Source: Alphaproteobacteria bacterium
Lineage (GTDB): Bacteria > Myxococcota_A > UBA796 > GCA-2862545
Length of the DNA: 64,000 nucleotides
Direction: 5' to 3'
Assembly: GCA_020632875.1 (NCBI GenBank)
Contig: JACKET010000009.1
Location: forward strand, 124,001-188,000
Below the pieces are notes generated by a model that was not told the DNA's origin, did no database searches, and was given only the letters and a program-made list of their open reading frames with translations. Numbering within the stretch: the first letter of the stretch is position 1; each line of letters opens with the position of its first letter. This document shows, one piece after another, positions 40,817 to 49,339 of the stretch. A program made the position numbers and the translations under genes.

Positions 40817-41635
40817 TCACTGCGCCGGGAACGTGCGCTGCTCGAGCCCGTCGCGGATCGCGAGGAGGCCCTTGTCGCCCGGCTTCTCGGCGAGCTTCGC
40901 GTCGATCAGGTACAGCGCCTCGGACTCGAGCCCGATGTGCGCGTAGAGCCCGGTGAGCACGCTGGTGGCGCCGACGTGGTCGTTGTTCTTCTCGAGCGCG
41001 GCGATCGGATCGTGCGCGGCCTCGGTGGCCTTCTCGAGCATCTTCTTCTTGCTCTCGCCCGCCACGTACACCGTGAATCGCTCGTCGCCGACGGCGATCT
41101 GGTAGCTGTCGCCGGTCAGCGCGGGCCCCGCGTAGCTGACGGCGCCGGTGCCCTTGCCCGTCCACACGGTCTGGCCCTCGAGGAAGTCGACCACCTCGAC
41201 GGTCTGCTCGCCGCAGGCCTCGCACGACCACCGGATCTCTTTGAGCGCGAGGATGTCGCCGCCGGGGACGGGGCGCACGAGCTGCACACCGCCGCGGTGG
41301 GCCCCGGCCTGGGCCTGGCTGTGCTGGACCGCGAGCAGCTCGTCGAGCATCGAGCCCGACTTGCCGGCCCCACTGACGGCCTTGCCGCCCTCGACCGCCG
41401 ACGGCGTCGCGGTGGCGGGCCCCACGAAGCGCTTGGCGGTGCCGTTGTAGAGCAGCACGGCCTGGGCGCCCGCCGAGAGCTTGAGCTGCATCCCATCCTT
41501 GAGGAGGAACGGCGTGGCCGGCGCCGGATCGGCCTTGCCGCCGTCGACGACGAGCCGCACGTCGCCGTTGGTCGTGGTGACCATGGCAGGGGCCGCGTGC
41601 GCGGACAGACAGAGCACACCGAGCAGGGCGAGCAT
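40817..41635 (-). CDS. FecR-like exported protein
   Basis: A 272-aa protein starting MLALLGVLCLSAHA, a short signal peptide, with GGAGG 7 bases upstream. The mature beta-rich domain (TTNGDVRLVVDGGKADPAPA, LLKDGMQLKLSAGAQAVLLY) is of the FecR class often found as periplasmic sensors. Later residues include a Cys pair (WSCEACGEQ) and an Ig-like segment (GEQTVEVVDFLEGQTVWTGK). The C-terminal 70 residues are TPR-like (DHVGATSVLTGLYAHIGLESEALYLIDAKL). It is the first gene of the minus-strand operon. No sigma factor or TonB receptor is adjacent, so a classical iron-signalling role is unlikely. It probably detects an envelope state for the CHASE2/CHAT proteins. Confidence 0.82.
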   Translation of the reverse strand: MLALLGVLCLSAHAAPAMVTTTNGDVRLVVDGGKADPAPATPFLLKDGMQLKLSAGAQAVLLYNGTAKRFVGPATATPSAVEGGKAVSGAGKSGSMLDELLAVQHSQAQAGAHRGGVQLVRPVPGGDILALKEIRWSCEACGEQTVEVVDFLEGQTVWTGKGTGAVSYAGPALTGDSYQIAVGDERFTVYVAGESKKKMLEKATEAAHDPIAALEKNNDHVGATSVLTGLYAHIGLESEALYLIDAKLAEKPGDKGLLAIRDGLEQRTFPAQ

Positions 41636-41660
41636 CGACAGACCTCCGAGGAGCAGCGGA

Positions 41661-41691
41661 AGTGTAACGCACCACCGGCCCGACGCGTTCC
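41661..41691 (-). promoter_or_regulatory. Candidate promoter of the FecR-CHASE2-CsgG-CHAT operon
   Basis: On the minus strand GGAAC (41687-41691) is followed after 17 bases by CGTTA (41665-41669), which resembles extracytoplasmic-function sigma promoters. An overlapping TACACT (41661-41666) could alternatively be a -10 box of a housekeeping promoter. The FecR-like ATG lies 26 bases downstream of these boxes. Confidence 0.35.
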
Positions 41692-41723
41692 ACCCCGGTT
41701 AGAAGGCGCGCCGGAGGACTGGC

Positions 41724-43793
41724 ATGGCCCCGCTGTCCGCACACATCGCCGCCGCGACCCTCAACCAGACCGTCGGCGACTGGGCCGGCAACACGCGCCG
41801 GATCGTCGCCGTGGTGCTCGAGGCCCGCCGTCGCGGGGTTCGCCTGCTGGTGCTCCCCGAGATGTGCATCCCGGGCTACTCGCTCGGCGATCGACTGCTG
41901 ATGCGCGGCACGATCGACCGCAGCTGGCAGTGCCTCGAGAACATCGCGGCCACGACGGCCGGGATGGTCGTGCTGGTCGGCCTGCCCGTGCAGCACCGCG
42001 ACGTGCTCTACAACGTCGTGGCGGTCGTCGCCGACGGCGAGATCCGCGCGCTGGTGCCGAAGGAGAACCTCGCCACGGGCGACGTGCAGTACGAGAACCG
42101 CTGGTTCAGCGGGTGGCCGCGCGGTCGCGTCGAGTCGTTCGACACCCCCGACGGGCGCGCCATCCCTTTCGGCTCCATGCTCTTCGAGGCCCAGGGCATC
42201 GGGCGTTTCGGCGTCGAGGTGTGCGAAGACGGCTGGAAGGGCAACCGCCCGGGCAGCGGCTACGCGCTCGCCGGCGCCACGATCGTGTGCAACCCCAGCG
42301 CGTCGTGGTTCGTGCTCGGCAAGCACCGCGTCCGCCGCGACATGGTCGAGCAGATCAGCCGCGAAGACCACGTCGTGTACTGCTACACGAGCCTGCTCGG
42401 GTGCGACGCCACCAAGCTGATCTTCGACGGCAGCGTGTTCCTCGCCCAGGATGGCGAGCTCATCGCCGAGGGCCGCCGGTTCCTGTTCGGCGAGGAGTGG
42501 GAGCTCGTCGACCGCGTCGTCGACCTCGCGTCGCTGGCGCGCACCCGCATGGAGGAGGGCTCCTGGCGCCAGCAGGTCGAGAGCATCCAGCGCGGCGAGC
42601 TCGGCGAGCTGCCCGAGATCGTGAAGATCCCCGGTCGCTTCCACACCCAGGCCCCGCCCCCGGCCACCGCGCCCTACTGGGAGACGGGCACGGTCGCCAC
42701 CCCCTCCGCCGACCCGAGCCTCGACTGGCTCGTGTCCACGGGGCTCGTCCCGGCTTTCGGCCCTCTGGATCTGCCGCACCTCGAGCTCGAGCTCGCGCTG
42801 TGCCTCGCGCTCCGGGAGTACCGGGTGAAGTGCGGGATCCCGGGCTTCACGCTGGCCCTCTCGGGCGGCCGCGACAGCGCCATGTGCGCCGTCCTCGTCG
42901 CGCGCGGCATCCGCTACGACAACCCCGGCATGAGCGAAGCCGAGCTGCGCGCCGAGGTCGCGAAGCGCTTCACCACCGCGTACATGGCCACCGACAACTC
43001 GGGCAGCGTCACGCGCACGGCGGCCCGCACGCTCGCCGAAGAGCTGGGCACCACGCACTACGACGGCGCCATCCAGGATGCCTTCGACACGCACCTCGCG
43101 CTCTGCCACCAGATGACCGGCACCCGGCTCACCTGGGACGATCCGAAGCACGACGTCCCCCTCCAGAACGTCCAGGCGCGCCTGCGCGGCAGCCTGATCT
43201 GGATGATCGCCAACCTCAACAACTCCCTGCTCATCGCCACGTCCAACAAGTCCGAAGCCGCCGTGGGCTACGCGACGATGGATGGCGACACGTCCGGCGG
43301 CATCGCGCCGATCGCGGACGTCCCCAAGAGCCTCGTCAGCCTCTGGCTCGCGTGGGCCGCGCGGTTCCACGGCATGAAGAGCCTGGCGACCGTCACGCAC
43401 ATCCCCGCCACCGCCGAGCTCCGCCCGCCCTCCGAAGGCCAGACCGACGAAGACGACCTCATGCCCTTCGCCGTGCTCGACCAGCTGATGTACCACTTCG
43501 TCCAGCGCGGCATGGATCCGCTCCAGATGTTCCGCACGCTGTGGCCGTCGATGCGCGAGCGGTACGGCGACGACCCCACCCGGTTCGCCGCCCACATCGA
43601 GAAGTTCGTGAAGCTGTTCTGCCGGGCCCAGTGGAAGCGCGAGCGGTTCGCGATCTCGTTCCGTGTCACCGCGTTCGACCTCGATCCCAAGACCGGATTC
43701 CGGTTCCCGCCGGTGCAGGCGCCGTTCACCGAAGAGCTCGCGGAGCTGGCGTTGCACCTGCATCACCTGACGGAAGGCGATCACGTGGAGTGA
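41724..43793 (+). CDS. nadE: Glutamine-dependent NAD+ synthetase
   Basis: A 689-aa two-domain enzyme making NAD+ from deamido-NAD+. The N-terminal nitrilase-type glutaminase has the triad Glu46 (LVLPEMCIPGY), Lys113 (LVPKENL) and Cys167 (VEVCEDGW). The synthetase domain has the PPi loop SGGRDSAM at 380-387 and later ATSNKSEAAVGYAT and TVTHIPATAELRPPS. The length fits the long glutamine-using class. The SGGRDS loop has Arg in the x position of SGGxDS. It is transcribed alone, divergent from the FecR-like operon, with an 88-base gap. The stop is followed after 7 bases by repeat A, with no clear intrinsic terminator. Confidence 0.96.
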   Translation: MAPLSAHIAAATLNQTVGDWAGNTRRIVAVVLEARRRGVRLLVLPEMCIPGYSLGDRLLMRGTIDRSWQCLENIAATTAGMVVLVGLPVQHRDVLYNVVAVVADGEIRALVPKENLATGDVQYENRWFSGWPRGRVESFDTPDGRAIPFGSMLFEAQGIGRFGVEVCEDGWKGNRPGSGYALAGATIVCNPSASWFVLGKHRVRRDMVEQISREDHVVYCYTSLLGCDATKLIFDGSVFLAQDGELIAEGRRFLFGEEWELVDRVVDLASLARTRMEEGSWRQQVESIQRGELGELPEIVKIPGRFHTQAPPPATAPYWETGTVATPSADPSLDWLVSTGLVPAFGPLDLPHLELELALCLALREYRVKCGIPGFTLALSGGRDSAMCAVLVARGIRYDNPGMSEAELRAEVAKRFTTAYMATDNSGSVTRTAARTLAEELGTTHYDGAIQDAFDTHLALCHQMTGTRLTWDDPKHDVPLQNVQARLRGSLIWMIANLNNSLLIATSNKSEAAVGYATMDGDTSGGIAPIADVPKSLVSLWLAWAARFHGMKSLATVTHIPATAELRPPSEGQTDEDDLMPFAVLDQLMYHFVQRGMDPLQMFRTLWPSMRERYGDDPTRFAAHIEKFVKLFCRAQWKRERFAISFRVTAFDLDPKTGFRFPPVQAPFTEELAELALHLHHLTEGDHVE

Positions 43794-43820
43794 CGCCGGT
43801 CGAGCTTCGAGCGTCCCGAG

Positions 43821-43975
43821 GCATCACGCAGATGACGCAGAAGGACGCAGATGACGCAGACCCACCGGCGGCACCACGCATCCGATCCTGCGCCCTCCTC
43901 TGTGTCGGAAGGGATCGAGCTTCGAGCGTCCAGCATCACGCAGATGACGCAGAAGGACGCAGATGACGCAGAAAC
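43821..43975 (+). repeat. Repeat A, two direct copies
   Basis: Copies at 43821-43860 (ending early) and 43933-43975, same orientation. Each is preceded by CGAGCTTCGAGCGTCC. Each has the four-fold ACGCAGA steps spaced 9, 10 and 9 bases. Confidence 0.88.
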
Positions 43976-44289
43976 CAGGCCGGCCGTCACGGGTCGAGCG
44001 TCCTCGTTTCCCCGGCACCTCCGACGGGGATTGCACCGCCAAGACCGCCCGTGACGTCAGGGCTCTCGAGGGATGTCTTCGGTGTTCCGGTCGACAGACG
44101 GGGCCTTCTTGCGGACCGGAATCGGGACTCACCAGGGCAGGCAGGCGTTTCGGGCTGCTCGGGTGAGCGGCGGGCGGGGCGAGCGGCATCGTGTCCGAAG
44201 GAGGCCTGGGAGCGGATCGGGACCAGACCTCACCAGAGCAGCCCGAGACCCTGGATGAGGAGCACGGCGCCGAAGTCGGCGTAGCGGCA

Positions 44290-44420
44290 CGTCCGCAGGT
44301 CCGGTTTCCCCTTGCCCCGGCCATGACGCTCGAGCCCGCCGGGAAACCGGATCCTGGGACTGCCGGGTCTACGACCCGCAAGGCGGCCATAGGCCAGCCG
44401 GGCAGCGAGCGAAGCCCGAC
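44290..44420 (-). repeat. Module C, inverted copy
   Basis: Hairpin arms 44300-44310 and 44341-44351 pair at 11 of 11 positions around a 30-base loop, followed by the inverted CAGTCCC and C-head text. An E-like fragment (CCCGACCTGCGTCCCGGT and onward, to about 44510) follows. Confidence 0.8.
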
Positions 44421-44517
44421 CTGCGTCCCGGTACGTCGGGCGGGTCGGAGGCTCTATCGAGGGAGTGGCGAAACCGCGCCTCCGCGGTCGGTCCTGCGAG
44501 TCGGGATGTTCGGAAGA

Positions 44518-44715
44518 GGAGCATCGGGCAGGGAACGCATCCTGGCCCGAAGCAACGGGGGTTCAACGCACCCTCCGGGAAGGCAACGGGGGTTCAACGC
44601 ATCCTCCGGGGAGGCATCGGACCCCGAACGCATCCAAATCGCGCTCTTCGAGGCGTGCAAGATGCGTTGAACCCCCGATGCTTCCGCCGAGGATGCGTTC
44701 CGGGTCCGATGCTTC
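44518..44715. repeat. Module D, inverted copy of 23912-24109
   Basis: Arms 44518-44574 and 44659-44715 are 57 bases each and pair at 47 of 57 positions; the centre is again 84 bases. Reading the reverse strand, the centre closely matches that of copy 1, so this is an inverted copy. Confidence 0.9.
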
Positions 44716-44834
44716 TGGCTACGCGCGAGACGGGATCCCGCAGCCGACACCCGCAATGCCGCCGTATCCGACGCGCCGGCCTCGAACGCCCTGCCGGTGC
44801 GCCCTCTCCCGACCGCCCCGTCGGTCCGCCAGGC

Positions 44835-45121
44835 ACGTCCGCAGGGTCCAGTTTCCCCTCGCCCCGGCCAGGACGCTCGAGCCCCCGGGGAAACCGGATC
44901 CTGGGACTGCCGGGTCTACGAACCGCAAGGCGGCCATAGGCCAGCCGCGCAGCGAGCGAAGCGAGCGAAGTAGGAGTTCAGGCACGTCCGCAGGGTCCGG
45001 TTTCCCCCCGCCCCTCCAAAACGCCGGAACCCACGCGGAAACCGGATCCTGGGACTGCCGGGTCTACGAACCGCAAGGCGGCCATAGGCCAGCCGCGCAG
45101 CGAGCGAAGCGAGCGTAGTAA
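44835..45121 (-). repeat. Module C, two inverted copies
   Basis: Hairpins: 44847-44858 with 44887-44898 (11 of 12) and 44996-45005 with 45037-45046 (10 of 10). Both are followed by the inverted C head ending GCAGCGAGCGAAGCGAGCG. The last copy abuts the stop codon at 45122. Confidence 0.85.
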
Positions 45122-46162
45122 CTAGAACTCGATGCGCGGGTCCGTGATCTCCGACACCGCCAGGGCGCGGAAGGACTCCTCGCCGCCGGTCATGGCCGTG
45201 AACGCGATCCGGTCGACGCCGTCCACGGCGATCAGTGCGGGCTCGCCGACCGCGGTCCAGATCGTGTCGAGCTCGAGCGTCAGGCTGCCGTCGATCTTCG
45301 TGAGCATCAGCTTGGACGCCTTCTTCGGGTCTTCCGTGCCGTACGCGACCCACTGGCCGTTCGGCGAGACCGCGGGAGGGTCGCGGTGCGGCAGGCGCAC
45401 GTTCTTCGCGAGGACCCGGGGCTCGGCGTTCGGCTCCACGACCTCGATCGTCCACGCATCGCGGGTGCCGGAGAAGTACACGATGCGCGTGTCGTCCGCG
45501 AAGACCGGGCGGATCTGGTCGTCCGGGCCGACGCGGAGGGCCCGCTCGGTGGTGAGGTCGGTGACGTAGATGTCGGCCTGGGCGTCGACGTGGCGCTCGA
45601 ACACGAGCGAGGCGCCCTTCGGATCGAACCGTGGATGCGCCTCCTTCTCGGGGGTCTTCTCGAGCACGGTGACCGCGGCGGACGTGTTGGAGCGCGTCGC
45701 GAGATCGTCGTCCACGACGAGCGCCAGCAGCTCGCCGCCCTGGCCGACCGCCGGGTCGAGGAGCCGGCCCGGGGCCGCGGTCAGCGGGATCAGCTCGGCG
45801 ACCGCGCCGCCCTGGGTCTGCTGGAAGTAGATGCGCTCCTTCCCGTTGTTCCGGTTGGCCGCGAACACGAGGATCCCCTGGGGATGCCAGTCCTTGTCGC
45901 CGAACGCGCTCGTCCGGTGCTCGGTGCCGAACGCGCCGGGCAGCACGAGGGACCGCGGCTGCTTGCCGATCTCGAGCATCCACAGCGTGTTCTCGGGGCC
46001 GAACCGGGTCTCCTCGAACGCGATCCACCTCCCGTCCGGAGACCAGCGCGGGGACACCGCGTGTCCCTCGCCCTGCACCAGCACCTCCGGGGGCTTCGCC
46101 TCCACGCGCACCGGGGGCTTCTTCGGGGGTGCCGCGAGCGCAGCGAGGGACAGGACGAGCAT
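45122..46162 (-). CDS. TolB-like beta-propeller exported protein
   Basis: A 346-aa protein with a short leader (MLVLSLAALAAPPKK) and a GGAGG site 9 bases upstream. The mature chain has PD40/WD40-like propeller blades, for example SPRWSPDGRWIAFEE, KDWHPQGILVFAANRN, HPRFDPKGASLVFER and PPAVSPNGQWVAYGTED. This pattern is typical of TolB and of N-terminal propellers of exported peptidases. No peptidase domain follows, so the propeller stands alone and probably binds another envelope protein. There is no tol-pal gene nearby. It is divergent from the trypsin-like gene, with a 219-base gap that shows no feature beyond a possible TACACT -10 box (46349-46354) for the protease. The stop codon touches module C. 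Confidence 0.8.
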   Translation of the reverse strand: MLVLSLAALAAPPKKPPVRVEAKPPEVLVQGEGHAVSPRWSPDGRWIAFEETRFGPENTLWMLEIGKQPRSLVLPGAFGTEHRTSAFGDKDWHPQGILVFAANRNNGKERIYFQQTQGGAVAELIPLTAAPGRLLDPAVGQGGELLALVVDDDLATRSNTSAAVTVLEKTPEKEAHPRFDPKGASLVFERHVDAQADIYVTDLTTERALRVGPDDQIRPVFADDTRIVYFSGTRDAWTIEVVEPNAEPRVLAKNVRLPHRDPPAVSPNGQWVAYGTEDPKKASKLMLTKIDGSLTLELDTIWTAVGEPALIAVDGVDRIAFTAMTGGEESFRALAVSEITDPRIEF

Positions 46163-46381
46163 GGACGGGAGCCTCCGGGCCCCATCAGAACACGACGCGC
46201 CGGTCGCCTATGCCAGCACGCACATTTCAAGCCGAAAGCAACCGTTACATGGGCATCTTCACGGCGCACGGGCCCCGCGGCGGGCAGCGGATCACCGACA
46301 ACTTCTGGATTCGGAGGAGCGGTTCGAGTTAACGATGCGCGCTCCGGTTACACTGCCGGACCGATCAGGATGGAGGACCCA

Positions 46382-47818
46382 ATGATCGCGCTCGTGCTCT
46401 CCATGGCCTTTGGCCAGGAGCTGAAGATCGTCAACGGCACCGAGGTCACCGGTCAGGACTACCCCGAGGTCGTGGCCGTCCAGGGTGCGAGCAGCATCTG
46501 CACGGGCTCCCTCATCCACCCCGAGTGGGTGCTCACGGCCTGCCACTGCTTCGATGGCGTCAACATCGCGGATGTCCCCGATGGCGACACCACCGTGTTC
46601 TTCGGCAACAGTGTCACCGGCGCCGGTACCCGGATCTCGGCCGATCAGGTCTACATCCACCCCGACTACTGCTCGATCGGCTTCAGCCCGAACGCCGGCG
46701 ACCAGGATGGCGACGGGATGCCCGACAACTGCTCGCCCGGCGGCACCCAGAACGACGTCGCGCTGGTCCACCTCGCCGAGCCGTACCCCGGCCAGATCAT
46801 GGCCCTCAACGAGTCCGATCTCGACGACGCGTGGATCGGGCTCGACATCACGCACATCGGGTTCGGCATCACCACGTTCCAGGGCTCCGGCTCGGGCGTC
46901 AAGCGCTACACCGACAGCTACGTCGACTCGTTCACCGACCGCATCGTGCAGACCTTCGACCCCCAGACCGGCAACGGCACCTGCCAGGGCGACTCCGGCG
47001 GGCCCACCGTTCGCTACCAGGGCGACGGCTACATCCAGATCGGCGTCACCGCGTTCGGTACGATCTGCGGCACCGCGCCGGGCAGCCACATGCGGGTCGA
47101 CGCGTACGTCCCGTTCATCCGGCAGACCATCGCTCCGGCCGAGATCCTCACCGTCGCGGCCCGGCCGCCCGACTTCGAGTGCAGCCACCAGCTGAACCCC
47201 GGCGAAGACGACTCCATCGCGCTCGGCGTCGTGCCGATGAACCTCCGCTGCGAGGTCTTCGCCGCCGATCCCGAGAACATCACCAACGTCAGCTGGTCGT
47301 GGGGCGACGGCGAGAGCAGCGAGACCACCGACCTGCGCTCCGAGCACACCTACACCACCCAGGGCGTGTACAGCCTCTCGGCCTGCATCACCACGAACCT
47401 CGGCGGCACCGAGTTCGAGCACTGCGTCAACAAGACGAACCACGTGAACGCCTGCGACGTTCCCGAGGCCGCCTTCGAGGCCACGCCGGCCGACGGGCTC
47501 ACCGTCGACCTCGTGAACAAGACGCCGCTGCGCGCCTACACCTGCATCTCGAACGCCACGTGGGAGGTCTACGAAGGCACGTCGGTCGGCGGCACCCCGG
47601 TGCGCACGCTGTCCGGATGGGAGCCCGACCTCGACCTCTCCGAAGAGGGTCCCGGCGACTACACCATCGTGCTGAACGTCGGCGGCCTCGGCGGCACCGG
47701 CGCGGCCATGACCAACATCAAGGTCGGCCGTGGCGCGGGCTGTGCGCACGTCCCCGGCTGGTCGTGGGCCTTCGTGGCTCCGCTGTTCCTGGTCGGTCTG
47801 TCGCGCCGTCGCGACTGA
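46382..47818 (+). CDS. Secreted trypsin-family serine protease with PKD and MYXO-CTERM-like tail
   Basis: A 478-aa protein; ATG 46382 is chosen because GGAGG lies 5 bases upstream (ATG 46370 is an alternative). The short leader is MIALVLSMAFGQE. The peptidase begins IVNGTEV and has the full triad: His55 (TACHC), Asp125 (NDVALVHL) and Ser205 (QGDSGGP). An insertion DQDGDGMPDNC (107-117) looks like a Ca2+ loop. After the peptidase, a PKD-type domain is seen (NVSWSWGDGESSETTDLRSE), then another beta domain. The end is GAGCAHVPGW plus one hydrophobic helix and LSRRRD, resembling MYXO-CTERM. This suggests surface anchoring or processing as for the giant protein. It is probably an extracellular digestive or regulatory protease. 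Confidence 0.92.
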   Translation: MIALVLSMAFGQELKIVNGTEVTGQDYPEVVAVQGASSICTGSLIHPEWVLTACHCFDGVNIADVPDGDTTVFFGNSVTGAGTRISADQVYIHPDYCSIGFSPNAGDQDGDGMPDNCSPGGTQNDVALVHLAEPYPGQIMALNESDLDDAWIGLDITHIGFGITTFQGSGSGVKRYTDSYVDSFTDRIVQTFDPQTGNGTCQGDSGGPTVRYQGDGYIQIGVTAFGTICGTAPGSHMRVDAYVPFIRQTIAPAEILTVAARPPDFECSHQLNPGEDDSIALGVVPMNLRCEVFAADPENITNVSWSWGDGESSETTDLRSEHTYTTQGVYSLSACITTNLGGTEFEHCVNKTNHVNACDVPEAAFEATPADGLTVDLVNKTPLRAYTCISNATWEVYEGTSVGGTPVRTLSGWEPDLDLSEEGPGDYTIVLNVGGLGGTGAAMTNIKVGRGAGCAHVPGWSWAFVAPLFLVGLSRRRD

Positions 47819-47831
47819 TCGCCCCACTTCG

Positions 47832-48548
47832 TTGGTCGAAGCCCACGGGCTGACCCGCAGATACGGCGCCTCCACCGTGGTGGAAGGCGTCGACCTGCAT
47901 GTGGGCTCCGGCGAGGTCCTGGGCCTCGTCGGGCCGAACGGCGGCGGCAAGTCCACCGTGCTGATGATGCTCGCGGGGCTCGTGCGCCCGTCGTCCGGCC
48001 GCGTCACGGTCGGCGGGACGCCCGCGTTCGAGCTCGCCCTCGCAGCGGCCGGCACCGTCGGCCTGATCACGGCCGAGCCGGGGCTCTACCCCGCGCTCAC
48101 GATCCGCGAGAACCTGCACTGGTTCGCGGGCCTCTACGGGCGTGCGCCCGCCGAGGTCGACGCCGCGCTCCCGCAGCTGTGCGAGGGGCTCGACCTGTGG
48201 ACGCACCTCGACCGCCGCGCGGGCGACCTGTCGAGCGGGCAGCGCCAGAAGGCGTCGCTCGTGCGGGCCCTGTTGCTCCGGCCGGCCGTGCTGCTGTTCG
48301 ACGAGCCGACAGCGAACCTCGACCCGCTGTCGGCGCGCGCCATCCACCTCGCCATCCGCGAGCGCGCGGACGCCGGCATCGCCGTCGTGCTCTGCACCCA
48401 CGACCTGTACGCCGCCGAGCACGTGTGCGACCGGGTCGCGGTGCTCAACCGCACCCTGCGGGCCCTCGAGACGTTCGACGGGCCGCGCTCCGCGCCGGAG
48501 CCCGGCCGACTCCACGCCCTGCTCGCCGCCGCCGCGGAGCCCGCGTGA
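47832..48548 (+). CDS. ABC transporter ATP-binding protein
   Basis: A 238-aa ATPase. Walker A is GPNGGGKST (34-42), signature LSSGQ (133-137), Walker B LLFDEPT (154-160) and the switch His lies in CTHD. The form with one short ATPase followed by an ABC-2 permease is typical of drug or polysaccharide exporters. The start is the weak point: TTG 47832 (LVEAHGLTRRYG) fits the domain start best, and the only earlier in-frame ATG (47730) lies inside the protease gene; no clear ribosome site is seen. The permease gene overlaps the stop (GTGA). The transported substrate is unknown. Its close spacing (13 bases) to the protease gene may mean co-transcription. Confidence 0.92.
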   Translation: MVEAHGLTRRYGASTVVEGVDLHVGSGEVLGLVGPNGGGKSTVLMMLAGLVRPSSGRVTVGGTPAFELALAAAGTVGLITAEPGLYPALTIRENLHWFAGLYGRAPAEVDAALPQLCEGLDLWTHLDRRAGDLSSGQRQKASLVRALLLRPAVLLFDEPTANLDPLSARAIHLAIRERADAGIAVVLCTHDLYAAEHVCDRVAVLNRTLRALETFDGPRSAPEPGRLHALLAAAAEPA

Positions 48549-49315
48549 TCCTGCACGTCGCCCGCCGCGAGTGGCTCGAGGTCCGCCGGCATCCCGGCAT
48601 CCTCGCGATCTGCGCCGCCCTGCTCGCGCTGCTCGGCGGGATCACGTTCGTCGCCCTCGTGCTGCTGCAGCTGGTCGTCGCCGATCCGACCAACCTTCAG
48701 ACGCTCGCCATCCTGCTCGGGAGCCCGGCCGCCGCCGACGCCTTCGTCGCGGGCGCGACCCAGGCCGCGCTCACGGCCTTCGACTTCCTGATCTTCAGCC
48801 AGTACCTCGGCTTCGTCGGTGTCATGGCCGGGCACAGCCTGCTGCACGACCGCCAGGTCGGCACCCTGCCCTTCCTGCTGCTCGCGCCCGTCACGCGGCC
48901 CGTGCTGCTGGCGGGCAAGGTGCTCGGCGCCCTGGCCCCGCTCACCGCCGTGCACGTCGTGATCAGCGCGGTCGGAGGGCTCGCGACCGTCGTGCTGCCC
49001 GTCACGGCGGGCTTCCCGGAGCTCGGCCCGCGCAGCGCGGGCTGGTGGGTGGCCCTGCTGCTCTCGGGCCCGGCGTGGGGCGCGTTCGTGGCGACGACCT
49101 GCGCGGTGATCTCGAGCCTCGCCCGGGACGTGCGCATGGCCCAGCAGGCCGTCTGGTTCGTGGTGTTCTTCGTCCAGCTGCTCGTCGCGTTCCTGATCAC
49201 CGGCTCGCTCGGGAGCATCGGCACCCAGGTCGCGGCCGCGGTCCTCGGCGCCATCGCGACGGGCACCGCGCTCGCGGTCGGCGCGAACGTCCTCTCCCGG
49301 GATCTGGGCCGCTGA
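48545..49315 (+). CDS. ABC-2 type transporter permease
   Basis: A 256-aa permease with GTG start overlapping the ATPase stop. Six hydrophobic helices are evident, for example HPGILAICAALLALLGGITF, AVHVVISAVGGLATVVLPVT, WWVALLLSGPAWGAFVATTC and VWFVVFFVQLLVAFLITGSL. The loop HDRQVGTLPFLLLAPVTRPVLLAGK matches the coupling region of ABC-2 permeases (RxxGTLExLLxxPxxR). It forms an exporter with the preceding ATPase. It ends 24 bases before the stop of the convergent M13 gene, with no visible terminator or repeat between them. Confidence 0.9.
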   Translation: MILHVARREWLEVRRHPGILAICAALLALLGGITFVALVLLQLVVADPTNLQTLAILLGSPAAADAFVAGATQAALTAFDFLIFSQYLGFVGVMAGHSLLHDRQVGTLPFLLLAPVTRPVLLAGKVLGALAPLTAVHVVISAVGGLATVVLPVTAGFPELGPRSAGWWVALLLSGPAWGAFVATTCAVISSLARDVRMAQQAVWFVVFFVQLLVAFLITGSLGSIGTQVAAAVLGAIATGTALAVGANVLSRDLGR

Positions 49316-49339
49316 GCCCAGACACCGGGCGGCTCCGGA

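Larger units (their letters stand above)
43794..45121. other. Gene-free repeat island 3 (nadE to TolB-like gene, convergent)
   Basis: 1.33 kb without a credible gene. In order: two direct A copies, a B-like hairpin region (about 44100-44250), an inverted C module, an E fragment, inverted module D, and two inverted C modules ending at the TolB-like stop. Read on the minus strand the order is C-C-D-E-C, matching C-C-D-E in island 2. Confidence 0.82.

Noticed and set aside
40817..41635. Classical FecR iron-signalling regulator
   Set aside because: No adjacent ECF sigma gene or TonB-dependent receptor, and the protein lacks the usual N-terminal cytoplasmic anti-sigma part.
44916..46028. Minus-strand frame ending in GGAGGNRTLRTCLN-like text
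   Set aside because: The peptide comes from module C and runs antiphase to the TolB-like gene. Such text is, as far as I recall, a common artefact of repeat translation.
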